The notes under the pieces: model-generated
The model's database searches: none
What the model was told of the DNA's origin: nothing
What the model saw: only the letters and a program-made list of their open reading frames with translations
Shown here: positions 54,006-62,179 of the stretch, in pieces
How the letters are laid out: the number at the start of each line of letters is the position of its first letter
How positions within the stretch are numbered: the first letter of the stretch is position 1
Assembly (NCBI GenBank): GCA_938009235.1
Contig: CALLIK010000007.1
Coordinates: 248,001-312,000 of the forward strand
DNA length: 64,000 nt
Origin: an uncultured Caulobacterales bacterium
Lineage (GTDB): Bacteria > Pseudomonadota > Alphaproteobacteria > Caulobacterales > Maricaulaceae
Direction of reading: 5' to 3'
Made by a program: the position numbers and the translations under genes

Positions 54006-54929
54006 TTAAGTCGCAGCGTTCAATCTCTCCAATCGTTTTTGTAACGCGACGGCAAATTTCTTTGCGCCTTCATTTTCTCCCGCTTCGCCTTTCGCGTGAG
54101 GCAAGTAGAGGTAAGGTTCGATCATTTCCAACTCTATCAATTTCAAGTTTCCATCCAGCCCGCGCAAGAGGTCAACTCGTGCATAAAGCGGCGTAAAATC
54201 TAGCACGTCTAGAATATCTCGGGCCGTATCAAGTTCCCCTTGCGTCGGCGTATAGGTCAGTTCCGAGCCGCCATAGATCGACTGAATCCGATAATCACCA
54301 GATTTAGGCGTCTTACGCGCCGCATGAGAATACCGCCCCCCGAAATATAGGAAGGAATATTCGCCCTCTTCTAACACGCTCGGCAAGAACGGCTGCATCA
54401 ACGCGCCTTCGGGTGGAAGTGTATCAGCCGCAGGGAAAGGATCACTTTGCTTATGTAGAACTTGACGCCACGCGCCGCCGCCAACAGTCGGTTTGATCAC
54501 AAGCGTATCCGTTTGGAGTGTTTCAAACGCGCGAGCCACATTGGTTTTCGTAACGCAATCAACAGTGATTGTCCGAATGACAGGGGCGCCTTTAGCTTCA
54601 AGCTCTTCCAAATAAGACTTATCTGAATTCCAATTTAACACGTCAAAACTGTTGAAGACGGGTGTCACGGCTTCAGCTTTTGCGATTGCGCCAAGAAAGG
54701 CTTCTTCATTGCCCTCGAAATAATCCCAAACAAATAGCGGTAATATCGCGTCAAATTCTGCGGCTCTCTCCGCAATTTCACGCCAACGAACATCAACGAG
54801 TTCCATATCCAGCGCCGCCAAGGCTGGGCGGAGTTTACCCACCTCCTCTGTGAGTTCAAACACATCTGGTCGTGCGTTTTCTGCCGATGGAAGTAAATTG
54901 TCGGAGACGAGGAGAGCAATTTTCTTCAT
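54006..54929 (-). CDS. ATP-grasp enzyme (DcsG/RimK-like)
   Basis: The 307-residue protein has an ATP-grasp layout: an N-terminal Rossmann-like half, LVIKPTVGGGAWRQVL for the nucleotide-binding lid, ALMQPFLPSVLEEGEYSFLYFGG and a metal-binding LIELEMIEPYLYL at about 270-282. It resembles the DcsG/RimK group that ligates a carboxylate to an amine. The natural substrate is unknown, and no partner genes of cycloserine or glutathione synthesis lie nearby. Confidence 0.82.
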   Translation of the reverse strand: MKKIALLVSDNLLPSAENARPDVFELTEEVGKLRPALAALDMELVDVRWREIAERAAEFDAILPLFVWDYFEGNEEAFLGAIAKAEAVTPVFNSFDVLNWNSDKSYLEELEAKGAPVIRTITVDCVTKTNVARAFETLQTDTLVIKPTVGGGAWRQVLHKQSDPFPAADTLPPEGALMQPFLPSVLEEGEYSFLYFGGRYSHAARKTPKSGDYRIQSIYGGSELTYTPTQGELDTARDILDVLDFTPLYARVDLLRGLDGNLKLIELEMIEPYLYLPHAKGEAGENEGAKKFAVALQKRLERLNAAT

Positions 54930-55043
54930 CGTAATTTTCCAATAGTTTGTAGGCCGCGAATACGCTAGAGCGCTGGAACGTTAAGCGCGCTACAGGGTAA
55001 AACCAGAGTGCGCAAATTGAATTTCACTTCGAGAGTACGAGAT

Positions 55044-56051
55044 ATGACTAAAGATATTGACGTTTTAGGTATTGGCAATGCCATTATGGATATAATTGCA
55101 CCTGTTCCTGATGCCTTTCTCTCAGCCCAAGGTATCGAACGTGGATCTATGACACTTGTCGATCAGCCACGCGCCATGTCTCTGAACAAATCACTGAAGT
55201 CCGAATCTGACTTACGCGAAATCGCGGGCGGGTCCGCAGCCAATACAATGGTTGGCATTGCTGGATTAGGTGTTCGCGCAGGTTACATCGGTAAAGTTGG
55301 CAACGACAGCATCGGAAAACGCCTTGCAAAAGGCTACCAGACTGCAGGCGTAGAGTTCGCGACAAAACCAACAACATCAGGGACGGCCTCGGCTCGCTGT
55401 ATGATCGCAGTCACGCCAGATGGACAACGCTCGATGAGTACATTTCTTGGTGCCAATTCAGATTTCGGCGTCAAAGACATTGATCGCGATATGATTGCGC
55501 GCGCTAAAACAATTTACTTAGAAGGCTACCTCTTTGACAGCGATGCACAGAAAGCCGCCTTCGTCAAAGCCGCCGAATATGCACAAGCAACTGGCGGTAA
55601 AGTCGCGCTAACACTTTCAGATAGTTTTTGTGTTGGACGTCACCGCGCAGGCTTCCGTCAATTAGTGGAACGTCAAACGGATATCCTCTTTGCAAATGAG
55701 GATGAGCTCTTAGCCCTCTATGAAACAGACCGTTTAGATACTGCGCTAGACGCACTGGCAGATATGCGTCCCGTTGTCTGCGTGACGCGCGGCGATAAAG
55801 GATCAATCATTCAAACCCCGAAAAGCCAAGGCCCGCGTCGTCACTTGGTGCCCGCAGCTCCCATTAAAACTCTGGTCGATACAACGGGCGCAGGTGATCA
55901 ATATGCGGCTGGCGTTTTGGCTGGCTATGTCATGGGCTTGGATTGGGCGGATGCGGGTTATCTCGGCTCACTCGCGGCGGCTGAAGTTATTCAGCATTAT
56001 GGCGCACGACCAGAAACACCTATTCACCAAATCGCGGCCTACGATCTTTAA
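55044..56051 (+). CDS. PfkB-family carbohydrate/nucleoside kinase (adenosine kinase-like)
   Basis: The frame extends to 55008, but ATG 55044 follows a GAGAG/GAG ribosome site and gives the usual MTKDIDVLGIGNAIMDI N-terminus. The 335-residue protein has AGGSAANTMVGIAGLG (substrate loop) and DTTGAGDQYAAGVLAGY, the PfkB signature with the catalytic Asp. It phosphorylates adenosine or a sugar with ATP; the alphaproteobacterial members are usually called adenosine kinase. Confidence 0.9.
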   Translation: MTKDIDVLGIGNAIMDIIAPVPDAFLSAQGIERGSMTLVDQPRAMSLNKSLKSESDLREIAGGSAANTMVGIAGLGVRAGYIGKVGNDSIGKRLAKGYQTAGVEFATKPTTSGTASARCMIAVTPDGQRSMSTFLGANSDFGVKDIDRDMIARAKTIYLEGYLFDSDAQKAAFVKAAEYAQATGGKVALTLSDSFCVGRHRAGFRQLVERQTDILFANEDELLALYETDRLDTALDALADMRPVVCVTRGDKGSIIQTPKSQGPRRHLVPAAPIKTLVDTTGAGDQYAAGVLAGYVMGLDWADAGYLGSLAAAEVIQHYGARPETPIHQIAAYDL

Positions 56052-56194
56052 GCAAGCGCAGCTTAAAACAACGAACTTTAAGCTTTGGCTAGACCGTTTT
56101 TGGCCAAAGCGCATTCCGCCGCCTTGCGAAAATGTAATGAATCTGAGCGCAATATTCAGACGCGGTTAAACCGATCTCCCTTATGGAATGTAAC

Positions 56195-56866
56195 ATGATG
56201 AAAAAACTAATCGTTCCCATTCTTCTCGCTACCACCGCTGTTGGTACGGCTATCGCGCAAACGTCCAAACCTTATTCGGGCAAAGCGAGTGCCAAGACGC
56301 AATACAATGCGCCCTTCACGGATGTCGCCAATGTCCGCACAGATTTAGCGCGCATCGATGCGACCATGAATGCGACAACAACGTTTCAAGGTGACTTCAC
56401 CCAAGTTGCGCCTGATGGATCTGTTTCATCTGGCAAGATTTGGTTGCAACGTCCCGGTAAAGTTAGATTTGAGTATAATGAACCGAACCCGATGCTGATT
56501 GTATCTGACGGTGTAACATTGGTTCAAAATGACCGACAGCTCGAGACATTCGACCGTGTGCCGCTCTCTGCGACGCCGCTCAACTATTTCCTCAAAGAGA
56601 ACATCAATCTTGCGGAAGACACAGAAGTCACCAGTTTAAAAAAGCTGCCAGGCCAATGGATCGTCACAGCTCGTGATGGGTCAGGCCAACAAGACGGTAC
56701 GATGACGCTCGTCTTTGATGGCGAAACCCTCGCGATGAAAACGTGGATTATTACGGATGACTTTGGCGGCGCGACACGTGTCCAATTATCGAACCTACAA
56801 TATAATGGCCGTATCGACCCGCGTAAATTTATCATGCGCGACGACGGCAACCGCCGAGATAGATAA
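56195..56866 (+). CDS. lolA: Outer-membrane lipoprotein carrier protein LolA
   Basis: The start at 56195 (MMKKLIVPILLATTAVG, after a GGA site) gives a signal peptide; the frame begins at 56183. The 223-residue protein has the LolA barrel: TFQGDFTQVAPDGSVSSGKIWLQRPGKVRFEY, LLQ-like LVQNDRQLETFDRVPLSATPL and the lid DDFGGATRVQLSN. It carries lipoproteins from LolCDE to the outer membrane, which would include the lipoproteins at 27700, 32767 and 62180. Confidence 0.92.
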   Translation: MMKKLIVPILLATTAVGTAIAQTSKPYSGKASAKTQYNAPFTDVANVRTDLARIDATMNATTTFQGDFTQVAPDGSVSSGKIWLQRPGKVRFEYNEPNPMLIVSDGVTLVQNDRQLETFDRVPLSATPLNYFLKENINLAEDTEVTSLKKLPGQWIVTARDGSGQQDGTMTLVFDGETLAMKTWIITDDFGGATRVQLSNLQYNGRIDPRKFIMRDDGNRRDR

Positions 56867-56885
56867 CTCAAACTTTTCAGCTTAG

Positions 56886-56920
56886 GGCGTTCAAGCAATT
56901 GAATGTCCGAACGCCTTCCC
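56886..56920 (+). terminator. Hairpin after lolA
   Basis: GGCGTTC / GAACGCC pair around a 16-base loop and TTCCC follows. The stem is good but the T-run is short. It lies 19 bases past the lolA stop and ends 14 bases before the xth start. Confidence 0.5.
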
Positions 56921-56933
56921 TTAGGGAGGGCTT

Positions 56934-57767
56934 ATGCAAATCAAAGTCGCCACGTGGAATATCAACTCTGTCCGTTTACGGATCGATCAGGTTATTCAAT
57001 TCCTAAAAGAACAGCAGCCTGACGTTTTGGGCCTTCAAGAAATCAAATGCGTAGAAGAGGTCTTTCCTTACGAACCATTTCGCGAAGCGGGATATGAGTT
57101 CATCGAGGTTAAAGGTCAAAAGGGCTATCACGGCGCAGCAACGGTTTCGAAACTGCCTCTCGAACGTCTAGACACAGACTTTTGCCCCTTAGGTCACGCG
57201 CGTCATGTCTCCACCAAAGTGGCCGCAGGCGATCAAAGTTTCGAGTTTCATAATTTCTATGTCCCTGCTGGCGGAGACATTGCCGACCCTATTGCGAATG
57301 ATAAATTTGCGCATAAGCTTGAGTTCCTAGAAAACATGCGGCTCTATTTCGCGGGTCGCGCGGCCAAGAGTGATGACAAGCAAATCCTTGTTGGCGACCT
57401 CAACATCGCCCCGCATGAACATGATGTCTGGGGCCATAAACAGCTTTTGAAAGTTGTCTCGCATACGCCAATGGAAGTTGCGATCTTGAAGACATTGCTC
57501 GACACGCATGATTTCACGGATACGTCGCGCCTCTTCGCGGGTGATGAAGAGAAGCTTTATAGCTGGTGGTCTTACCGTTCAAAAGACATTGCTAAATCCA
57601 ATCGCGGACGACGCCTCGATCATATCTGGGTCAGCCCCGCGCTAAAACCTGGCGTCGAAGCCATAGGGCCAGAAGGTCACGAAATTCATGTACCGTGCCG
57701 GACATGGCACGCCAAACCGTCCGACCATGTGCCAATGACGCAGATCTTCGATCTATCAGCTTGCTAA
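56934..57767 (+). CDS. xth: Exodeoxyribonuclease III
   Basis: The 277-residue protein has the Xth signatures TWNINSVRLRID, LGLQEIKC (metal Glu), VGDLNIAPHEHDVWGH (Asp/Asn) and RLDHIWVS with SDHVPM at the C-terminus. It is the AP-endonuclease/3'-5' exonuclease of base-excision repair. A GGAGGG site lies directly upstream. Its stop codon overlaps that of the convergent YhhN gene (CTAA). Confidence 0.96.
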   Translation: MQIKVATWNINSVRLRIDQVIQFLKEQQPDVLGLQEIKCVEEVFPYEPFREAGYEFIEVKGQKGYHGAATVSKLPLERLDTDFCPLGHARHVSTKVAAGDQSFEFHNFYVPAGGDIADPIANDKFAHKLEFLENMRLYFAGRAAKSDDKQILVGDLNIAPHEHDVWGHKQLLKVVSHTPMEVAILKTLLDTHDFTDTSRLFAGDEEKLYSWWSYRSKDIAKSNRGRRLDHIWVSPALKPGVEAIGPEGHEIHVPCRTWHAKPSDHVPMTQIFDLSAC

Positions 57768-58408
57768 AAGCCTTGTTGCGTTGAGAGGATGATCAAAGCC
57801 TGCCCGCCAAAATATAATGGCGTAATCCCGAGGGCATTTTTCGGGTTTTGTGAAACAAAACGGTCTTTCGCCACAAAGATGTCAGACACCGCAAACATCA
57901 CTGCGCCGATTATAGCCAAATAGAGTGGTGGCATTTGCGGCAATCCCAGCGCCCCAATAACCATCATCATGATAATCAAAGAATACAGCGCGACTGGGGT
58001 TTGCATGTCACGCGGCAGGTGCCGCCTAATCCATATGAAAAATCCAACACTGGCAATGGCCACGAGAACTTTAAGCGCGAACCTTCCATACCCCACGCTT
58101 CCACTCTGCATCCAAACAAAGGCTGAAAGATAGGCAATGTGGCCAATCGCAAAAGCGGCTATACCCCCTATGAATAGCTTCTGTGAAGTGCGCGTCAAAA
58201 GTAACACATCACCAATCGCGCAGGCCATTAGGCCCAGAAAAATGAAACGACCATATGTGTCATCCAGAGCACCGCTTATTACTGCGAGGAGTAAAAATCC
58301 ACCAACCGCCAAAGGTTTCAATATGAATTGAGCCCGCCGATGTTCCGTAAGTTCCGCCGCCAGTAACCCCAGAACGATACTCGCATATAAAAAAAGAATT
58401 AAAGCCAT
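57764..58408 (-). CDS. YhhN-family lysoplasmalogenase-like membrane protein
   Basis: The 214-residue protein has about eight hydrophobic segments and the YhhN (TMEM86-like) pattern GDVLLLTRTSQKLFIGG, FAIGHIAYLSAFV, GAVMFAVSDIFVAKDRFV. Animal members hydrolyse lysoplasmalogens; the bacterial function is unknown. It overlaps xth by 4 bases tail to tail. Confidence 0.85.
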   Translation of the reverse strand: MALILFLYASIVLGLLAAELTEHRRAQFILKPLAVGGFLLLAVISGALDDTYGRFIFLGLMACAIGDVLLLTRTSQKLFIGGIAAFAIGHIAYLSAFVWMQSGSVGYGRFALKVLVAIASVGFFIWIRRHLPRDMQTPVALYSLIIMMMVIGALGLPQMPPLYLAIIGAVMFAVSDIFVAKDRFVSQNPKNALGITPLYFGGQALIILSTQQGF

Positions 58409-58441
58409 ATATGACTCTAACTCTTAAATGCTTTGAGGCAA

Positions 58442-58475
58442 GGTTTTGACTCTCAATCCTAAAATAATCAAAACC
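58442..58475 (-). repeat. Inverted repeat after the response-regulator gene
   Basis: GGTTTTGA and TCAAAACC (8-base arms, 18-base spacer) lie just past the stop of the minus-strand regulator. Only TTGCC follows, so this is at best a weak terminator. Confidence 0.35.
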
Positions 58476-58477
58476 AC

Positions 58478-59185
58478 TTAATCCAACGCCAGTGAATATC
58501 CGCCCGGTTGCGTTAGCAACAATGTCGCTGTGCCTTTCACAGGTTCTATTTTTTGGCGTAGACGATAAACATGCGTTTCAAGCGTATGTGTCGTCACGCC
58601 AGAATTATAGCCCCAGACTTTTTCGAGTAATATTTCGCGAGATACAGCTTTGCCGCCCGCGCGATAGAGATATTTCAAGATATTCGTTTCTTTTTCTGTC
58701 AGGCGAATATCGCGTACAGGACGACCAGATGGGTCTTCGGGTGGCGTCAATTTTTTGGCAGCAGGTTTAAAGCTGAACGGACCAATCGTGAAAATTGCGT
58801 CTTCGGATTGCTCAAATGTTCGAAGATGGGCCCGCAAACGTGCGAGCAAAACACCAAAGCGGAATGGCTTGGTGACATAATCATTTGCGCCAGAGTTCAA
58901 CCCCAAAATTTCAGAAGACTCGCCCGTATTCCCCGTCAGCATAACAATTGGCGTGGCAATGCCTGCCGCGCGGATTAACTGCGCAACATCTGTGCCCTGC
59001 ATGTCAGGCATATCAACATCGAGGATAATCATATCGAAGGTCTGTGACTTGGCGGCTTCTAGCCCCGCCATGCCCGATCCCACGTCATGGGTTTCAAATT
59101 CATCATATAGCGCGAATTGTTCAACCAACTCACTGCGTAACATCTCATCGTCATCTACTAAGAGGACTCGTTTCTTGACAGCCAT
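58478..59185 (-). CDS. OmpR-family response regulator
   Basis: The 235-residue protein has a receiver domain (acidic pocket VDDDE at 10-14, phospho-acceptor Asp56 in ILDVDMPD, TGNTG and K-containing YVTKPFRFG). A winged-helix output domain follows (LTEKETNILKYLYRAGG, KVWGYNSGVTTHTLETHVYRLRQKI). No histidine kinase is adjacent, so it is an orphan. Target genes are unknown. Confidence 0.94.
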   Translation of the reverse strand: MAVKKRVLLVDDDEMLRSELVEQFALYDEFETHDVGSGMAGLEAAKSQTFDMIILDVDMPDMQGTDVAQLIRAAGIATPIVMLTGNTGESSEILGLNSGANDYVTKPFRFGVLLARLRAHLRTFEQSEDAIFTIGPFSFKPAAKKLTPPEDPSGRPVRDIRLTEKETNILKYLYRAGGKAVSREILLEKVWGYNSGVTTHTLETHVYRLRQKIEPVKGTATLLLTQPGGYSLALD

Positions 59186-59294
59186 GGCGGGTTCCCTTCA
59201 GGTGTCTATTCGTAATTCTCGGGGCCATATGCTCTGAGAGGACCAAGAGTGCTAATAACAGATTATCCAGAATACATCACAAAAATGCGAGCGC

Positions 59295-59807
59295 GTGAAC
59301 AATAGAATTAAAATAGATACGTCATCTTTAAAGCTTCACGTTGAAAATCTCGTGTTGCCTTGCCGTATTGGCATGGGCGGAACCGCGCCACTGGTAAATG
59401 GCCGAGAGGGTGATCGTAAAACGCCCTTAGGTGAGTATGCCCTACGCTTTGGACTCTATCGTGCGGATCGTTTGCCTGCGCCGCGCTCCAATCTTCCCTT
59501 TAGACCCCTGCGTGAAAATGATGGGTGGTGCGATGAAAGCGGGGATCCTGCCTATAATCGTTTCATTCGATTGCCATCAGACCTCAGCCACGAAAAACTC
59601 TGGCGCGAGGACGGCGCTTACGACATCATCCTCGTCATAAGTCATAATGATAGTCCGCCCGTACCAAATATGGGCAGTGCCGTGTTTATCCATGTCGCCC
59701 AAGCCGATGACCGCAAAACAATGGGCTGCATCGCCCTCCCGCCAGAACAGATGGTGCGCCTGCTGCCCCGATTGCAAGTTGGACAACACGTTCATATCTC
59801 TCGCTAA
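59295..59807 (+). CDS. L,D-transpeptidase YkuD-domain protein
   Basis: The 170-residue protein (GTG start at 59295) has the YkuD catalytic pattern GSAVFIHVA...TMGCIALP with active-site His and Cys. It has no clear signal peptide. LD-transpeptidases form 3-3 peptidoglycan crosslinks or attach proteins to the wall. The lack of an evident export signal makes a true wall role uncertain; some YkuD proteins act on other substrates. Confidence 0.82.
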   Translation: MNNRIKIDTSSLKLHVENLVLPCRIGMGGTAPLVNGREGDRKTPLGEYALRFGLYRADRLPAPRSNLPFRPLRENDGWCDESGDPAYNRFIRLPSDLSHEKLWREDGAYDIILVISHNDSPPVPNMGSAVFIHVAQADDRKTMGCIALPPEQMVRLLPRLQVGQHVHISR

Positions 59808-59873
59808 GTTCAGCCTCAAGACAGGTTCATGTAAGTTGCATTAGGTCATTATTGCCTACCTTGGGAGGGGTTT

Positions 59874-60488
59874 ATGACCTTTAGAATTTTTACAGCCATA
59901 GTCCTGTGCGCAACACTGACACAAACCGTCCATGCACAAGTCGCAGAGGTCCGTTTCGGGATTACTGAATTTGACGAACGCAGTTTGAACATTCCTATCG
60001 CCGTGAAATATGCGAATGAGAACAGTTTAGCCGTGAATGCTGAAATTATTTTCGACGAACCTAATTTTCTGAAATGGGCCTACACCCCGCAACCTTATAT
60101 AAATAGCACGCTCAATTTGGAGGGCGAAACATCCTTTGGCGGCGCGGGTCTTTTGTGGCGTCAAAGCTTTGGAAACACATTCTACGCAGATATTTCAATT
60201 GGCGGCGTGATTCATAACGGCACCAAAGACGTTCGGTTCGATTATGACTTACTCGATCAAGGCCTCACATTCGACCAAGCTTATGACGAATACATTGGCC
60301 GTCTCGACACACAGATAGAGTTCGGCTCTCGCCTCTTATTTCGCGAACAAATCACCTTGGGTTACAGGCTCAATCAAAACTGGGCGGGCGAGGTCTTTTA
60401 CGAACATCTGTCCAATGCGTGGCTGGCCGAAGACAATCGCAATGATGGCGTCGATAATATTGGCGTCAAAGTCGCGCGGCGGTTTTAA
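59874..60488 (+). CDS. pagL: Lipid A 3-O-deacylase (PagL)
   Basis: The 204-residue protein has a signal peptide (about 1-21, ending VHAQ) and a PagL beta-barrel. The catalytic segment YEHLSNAWLAEDN holds His178 and Ser180, and the chain ends VKVARRF with a terminal Phe, typical of outer-membrane proteins. It removes the 3-O-linked acyl chain from lipid A in the outer membrane. It shares its stop region with yggS (TTAA). Confidence 0.9.
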   Translation: MTFRIFTAIVLCATLTQTVHAQVAEVRFGITEFDERSLNIPIAVKYANENSLAVNAEIIFDEPNFLKWAYTPQPYINSTLNLEGETSFGGAGLLWRQSFGNTFYADISIGGVIHNGTKDVRFDYDLLDQGLTFDQAYDEYIGRLDTQIEFGSRLLFREQITLGYRLNQNWAGEVFYEHLSNAWLAEDNRNDGVDNIGVKVARRF

Positions 60489-61156
60489 CCGTAATCGCGC
60501 GCGCCAAATAAAGCTGACCCGACGCGGACGCTTGTTGCGCCCATTTCGGCGGCGGCTTCGTAGTCCCCGCTCATGCCCATCGACAGACCCGCGACGCCAT
60601 TGGCTTCGGCAAGGTTTGATAATAACCAAAAATGTGGTGACGCCGCTTCATCCGCAGGCGGAATGCACATCAAGCCTTCAGGCTCGAGGCCATATGTCTC
60701 GCGCATGACCTTGAGGAACGCAGGCAGGTCAGCAGGTAAAACGCCCGACTTCTGATCTTCTTCGCCTGTGTTCACTTGCACATAAAGGCGCGGCATCGTG
60801 CCCTGCGTTTCGGCGGCTTTCACCAACGCCTTTAATAATTTCTCACGGTCCACAGTTTCGATAACATCGAACAGCGCCACGGCATCTGCGGCCTTATTCG
60901 TTTGCAATGGCCCGATGAGGCGTAGCTCTAAGCCTTCGCGTTGGTCAGCAAAGGTTTCACCCCAACGGGTTTGGGCCTCTTGGACGCGGTTCTCACCATA
61001 GATGCGTTGGCCTGTTTTCAACATGTCCGCGATACGTGCATCAGGTTGGACTTTGGACACCGCGACAAGCGTCGGAACACTGTCACTGGCAGCACGCTTT
61101 GACGCGGCGCTCAGTTTCGCTAGGACATCTTTATGATTATTGGCAATATTTGACAT
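60485..61156 (-). CDS. yggS: YggS-family pyridoxal-phosphate homeostasis protein
   Basis: The 223-residue PLP-binding barrel has LVAVSKVQPDARI with the Lys that forms the Schiff base, YGENRVQEAQTRW, LRLIGPLQTNKA, and GLSMGMSGDYEAAAEMGAT with VRVGSALFG at the phosphate site. It maintains PLP supply. Its start codon overlaps that of the divergent ThiE-GNAT gene (CATG), so there is no intergenic space for promoters. Confidence 0.95.
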   Translation of the reverse strand: MSNIANNHKDVLAKLSAASKRAASDSVPTLVAVSKVQPDARIADMLKTGQRIYGENRVQEAQTRWGETFADQREGLELRLIGPLQTNKAADAVALFDVIETVDREKLLKALVKAAETQGTMPRLYVQVNTGEEDQKSGVLPADLPAFLKVMRETYGLEPEGLMCIPPADEAASPHFWLLSNLAEANGVAGLSMGMSGDYEAAAEMGATSVRVGSALFGARDYG

Positions 61157-62054
61157 GGACGCCCTCTATTCCGACTTGGCGAAAAAGAAAAGCGTGCTTG
61201 CGCGTGTCGCGGCAGAATTACGTGAAAATAGTGCTGCGTGCCGCCTCTCGCCGCTCGTCTTTATGACAGACCCCGCACGCGTGGCTGATCCCGTGTCGAT
61301 TGCGCGGCGATTACCCGAAGGCTGCGCCATCATCTATCGGCATTTCGGCGACCCCAAACATGCCAAAACTTTGCGCGAGATAACACGGACGCGTCACCAA
61401 CAGCTCTTAATTGGGAATGACCCAAACCTAGCCGAAGCCATTGACGCAGACGGCGTGCATTTCCCGCGTGATGCAGATTTGGCGGGACCGATAACGTGGC
61501 GCGCCAAACACCCCGATTGGATTATCACGATGGCGGGGTTGAAGACGGGCGAATATCACGCGCCGCTGCACAGTCTCGACGCGTTAATTCTCTCGAGTGT
61601 TTTCCCAAGCCGCAGCCCATCTGCGGGGGAGCCGATTGGCGTGACCGCGTTAAAATCCCGCGCCGCACGATTGCCCGTTCCGATCATTGCACTGGGCGGC
61701 ATAGACGCAGGAACTGCGCCCATATTACGCGGGACAGGCGTTACAGGTTTAGCAGCAATAGGAGGATTGATCATGGATGTGCAAAAAGAACAAACGCAAA
61801 CGGGCCACCGCTTTGTGATCACAACAGAGGCGGGCGAAGCGGAACTGACGCTCGCCAAAGTTAAAGATGACGTCTTTAATGCCGACCACACTTTCACACC
61901 CACGGCGTTACGCGGGCAAGGCGTGGCGGGAAAACTCTACGCCGCAATGGTCGCTGATGCCAAAACCGAGGGTTATAAAATCATCCCCGGCTGTCCCTAT
62001 ATCGAAGTGAAGTTCAAGCGACACCCAGATGACCGCGCGGCTGTTGGGGTTTAG
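61155..62054 (+). CDS. ThiE/TenI-like domain fused to a YidJ/NATD1-type acetyltransferase domain
   Basis: A continuous frame of 299 residues from ATG 61155 (TTG 61140 also possible). The N-terminal 205 residues look like thiamine-phosphate synthase: ANLAEAIDADGVHFPRD-type segment and VPIIALGGIDAGTAP near the end of the barrel. The remaining 93 residues are a small GNAT of the YidJ/NATD1 type (HTFTPTALRGQGVAGKLYAAM). At the junction an AGGAGG site (61760-61765) lies 7 bases before an in-frame ATG (61773), so the GNAT may also be made alone. Catalytic residues of ThiE are partly altered, so thiamine synthesis is not assured. Confidence 0.82.
   Translation: MDALYSDLAKKKSVLARVAAELRENSAACRLSPLVFMTDPARVADPVSIARRLPEGCAIIYRHFGDPKHAKTLREITRTRHQQLLIGNDPNLAEAIDADGVHFPRDADLAGPITWRAKHPDWIITMAGLKTGEYHAPLHSLDALILSSVFPSRSPSAGEPIGVTALKSRAARLPVPIIALGGIDAGTAPILRGTGVTGLAAIGGLIMDVQKEQTQTGHRFVITTEAGEAELTLAKVKDDVFNADHTFTPTALRGQGVAGKLYAAMVADAKTEGYKIIPGCPYIEVKFKRHPDDRAAVGV
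61760..61775 (+). promoter_or_regulatory. Internal ribosome binding site and start codon for the GNAT domain
   Basis: A perfect AGGAGG at 61760-61765 is followed after 7 bases by ATG 61773-61775, in frame with the upstream ThiE-like domain. It would yield a 93-residue protein equal to a stand-alone YidJ/NATD1-type acetyltransferase. Confidence 0.7.
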
Positions 62055-62179
62055 GCGCTCTTTGAATTTGGTCTAATTTCGGTCATATTCTACGCCCACT
62101 CATGGACTGAAATGATACTATGAGTTGCGCCCTTGGGCGTGCTCTAGTGTTTTTAGAGTTTAAACTGAGGCTAGTTATC

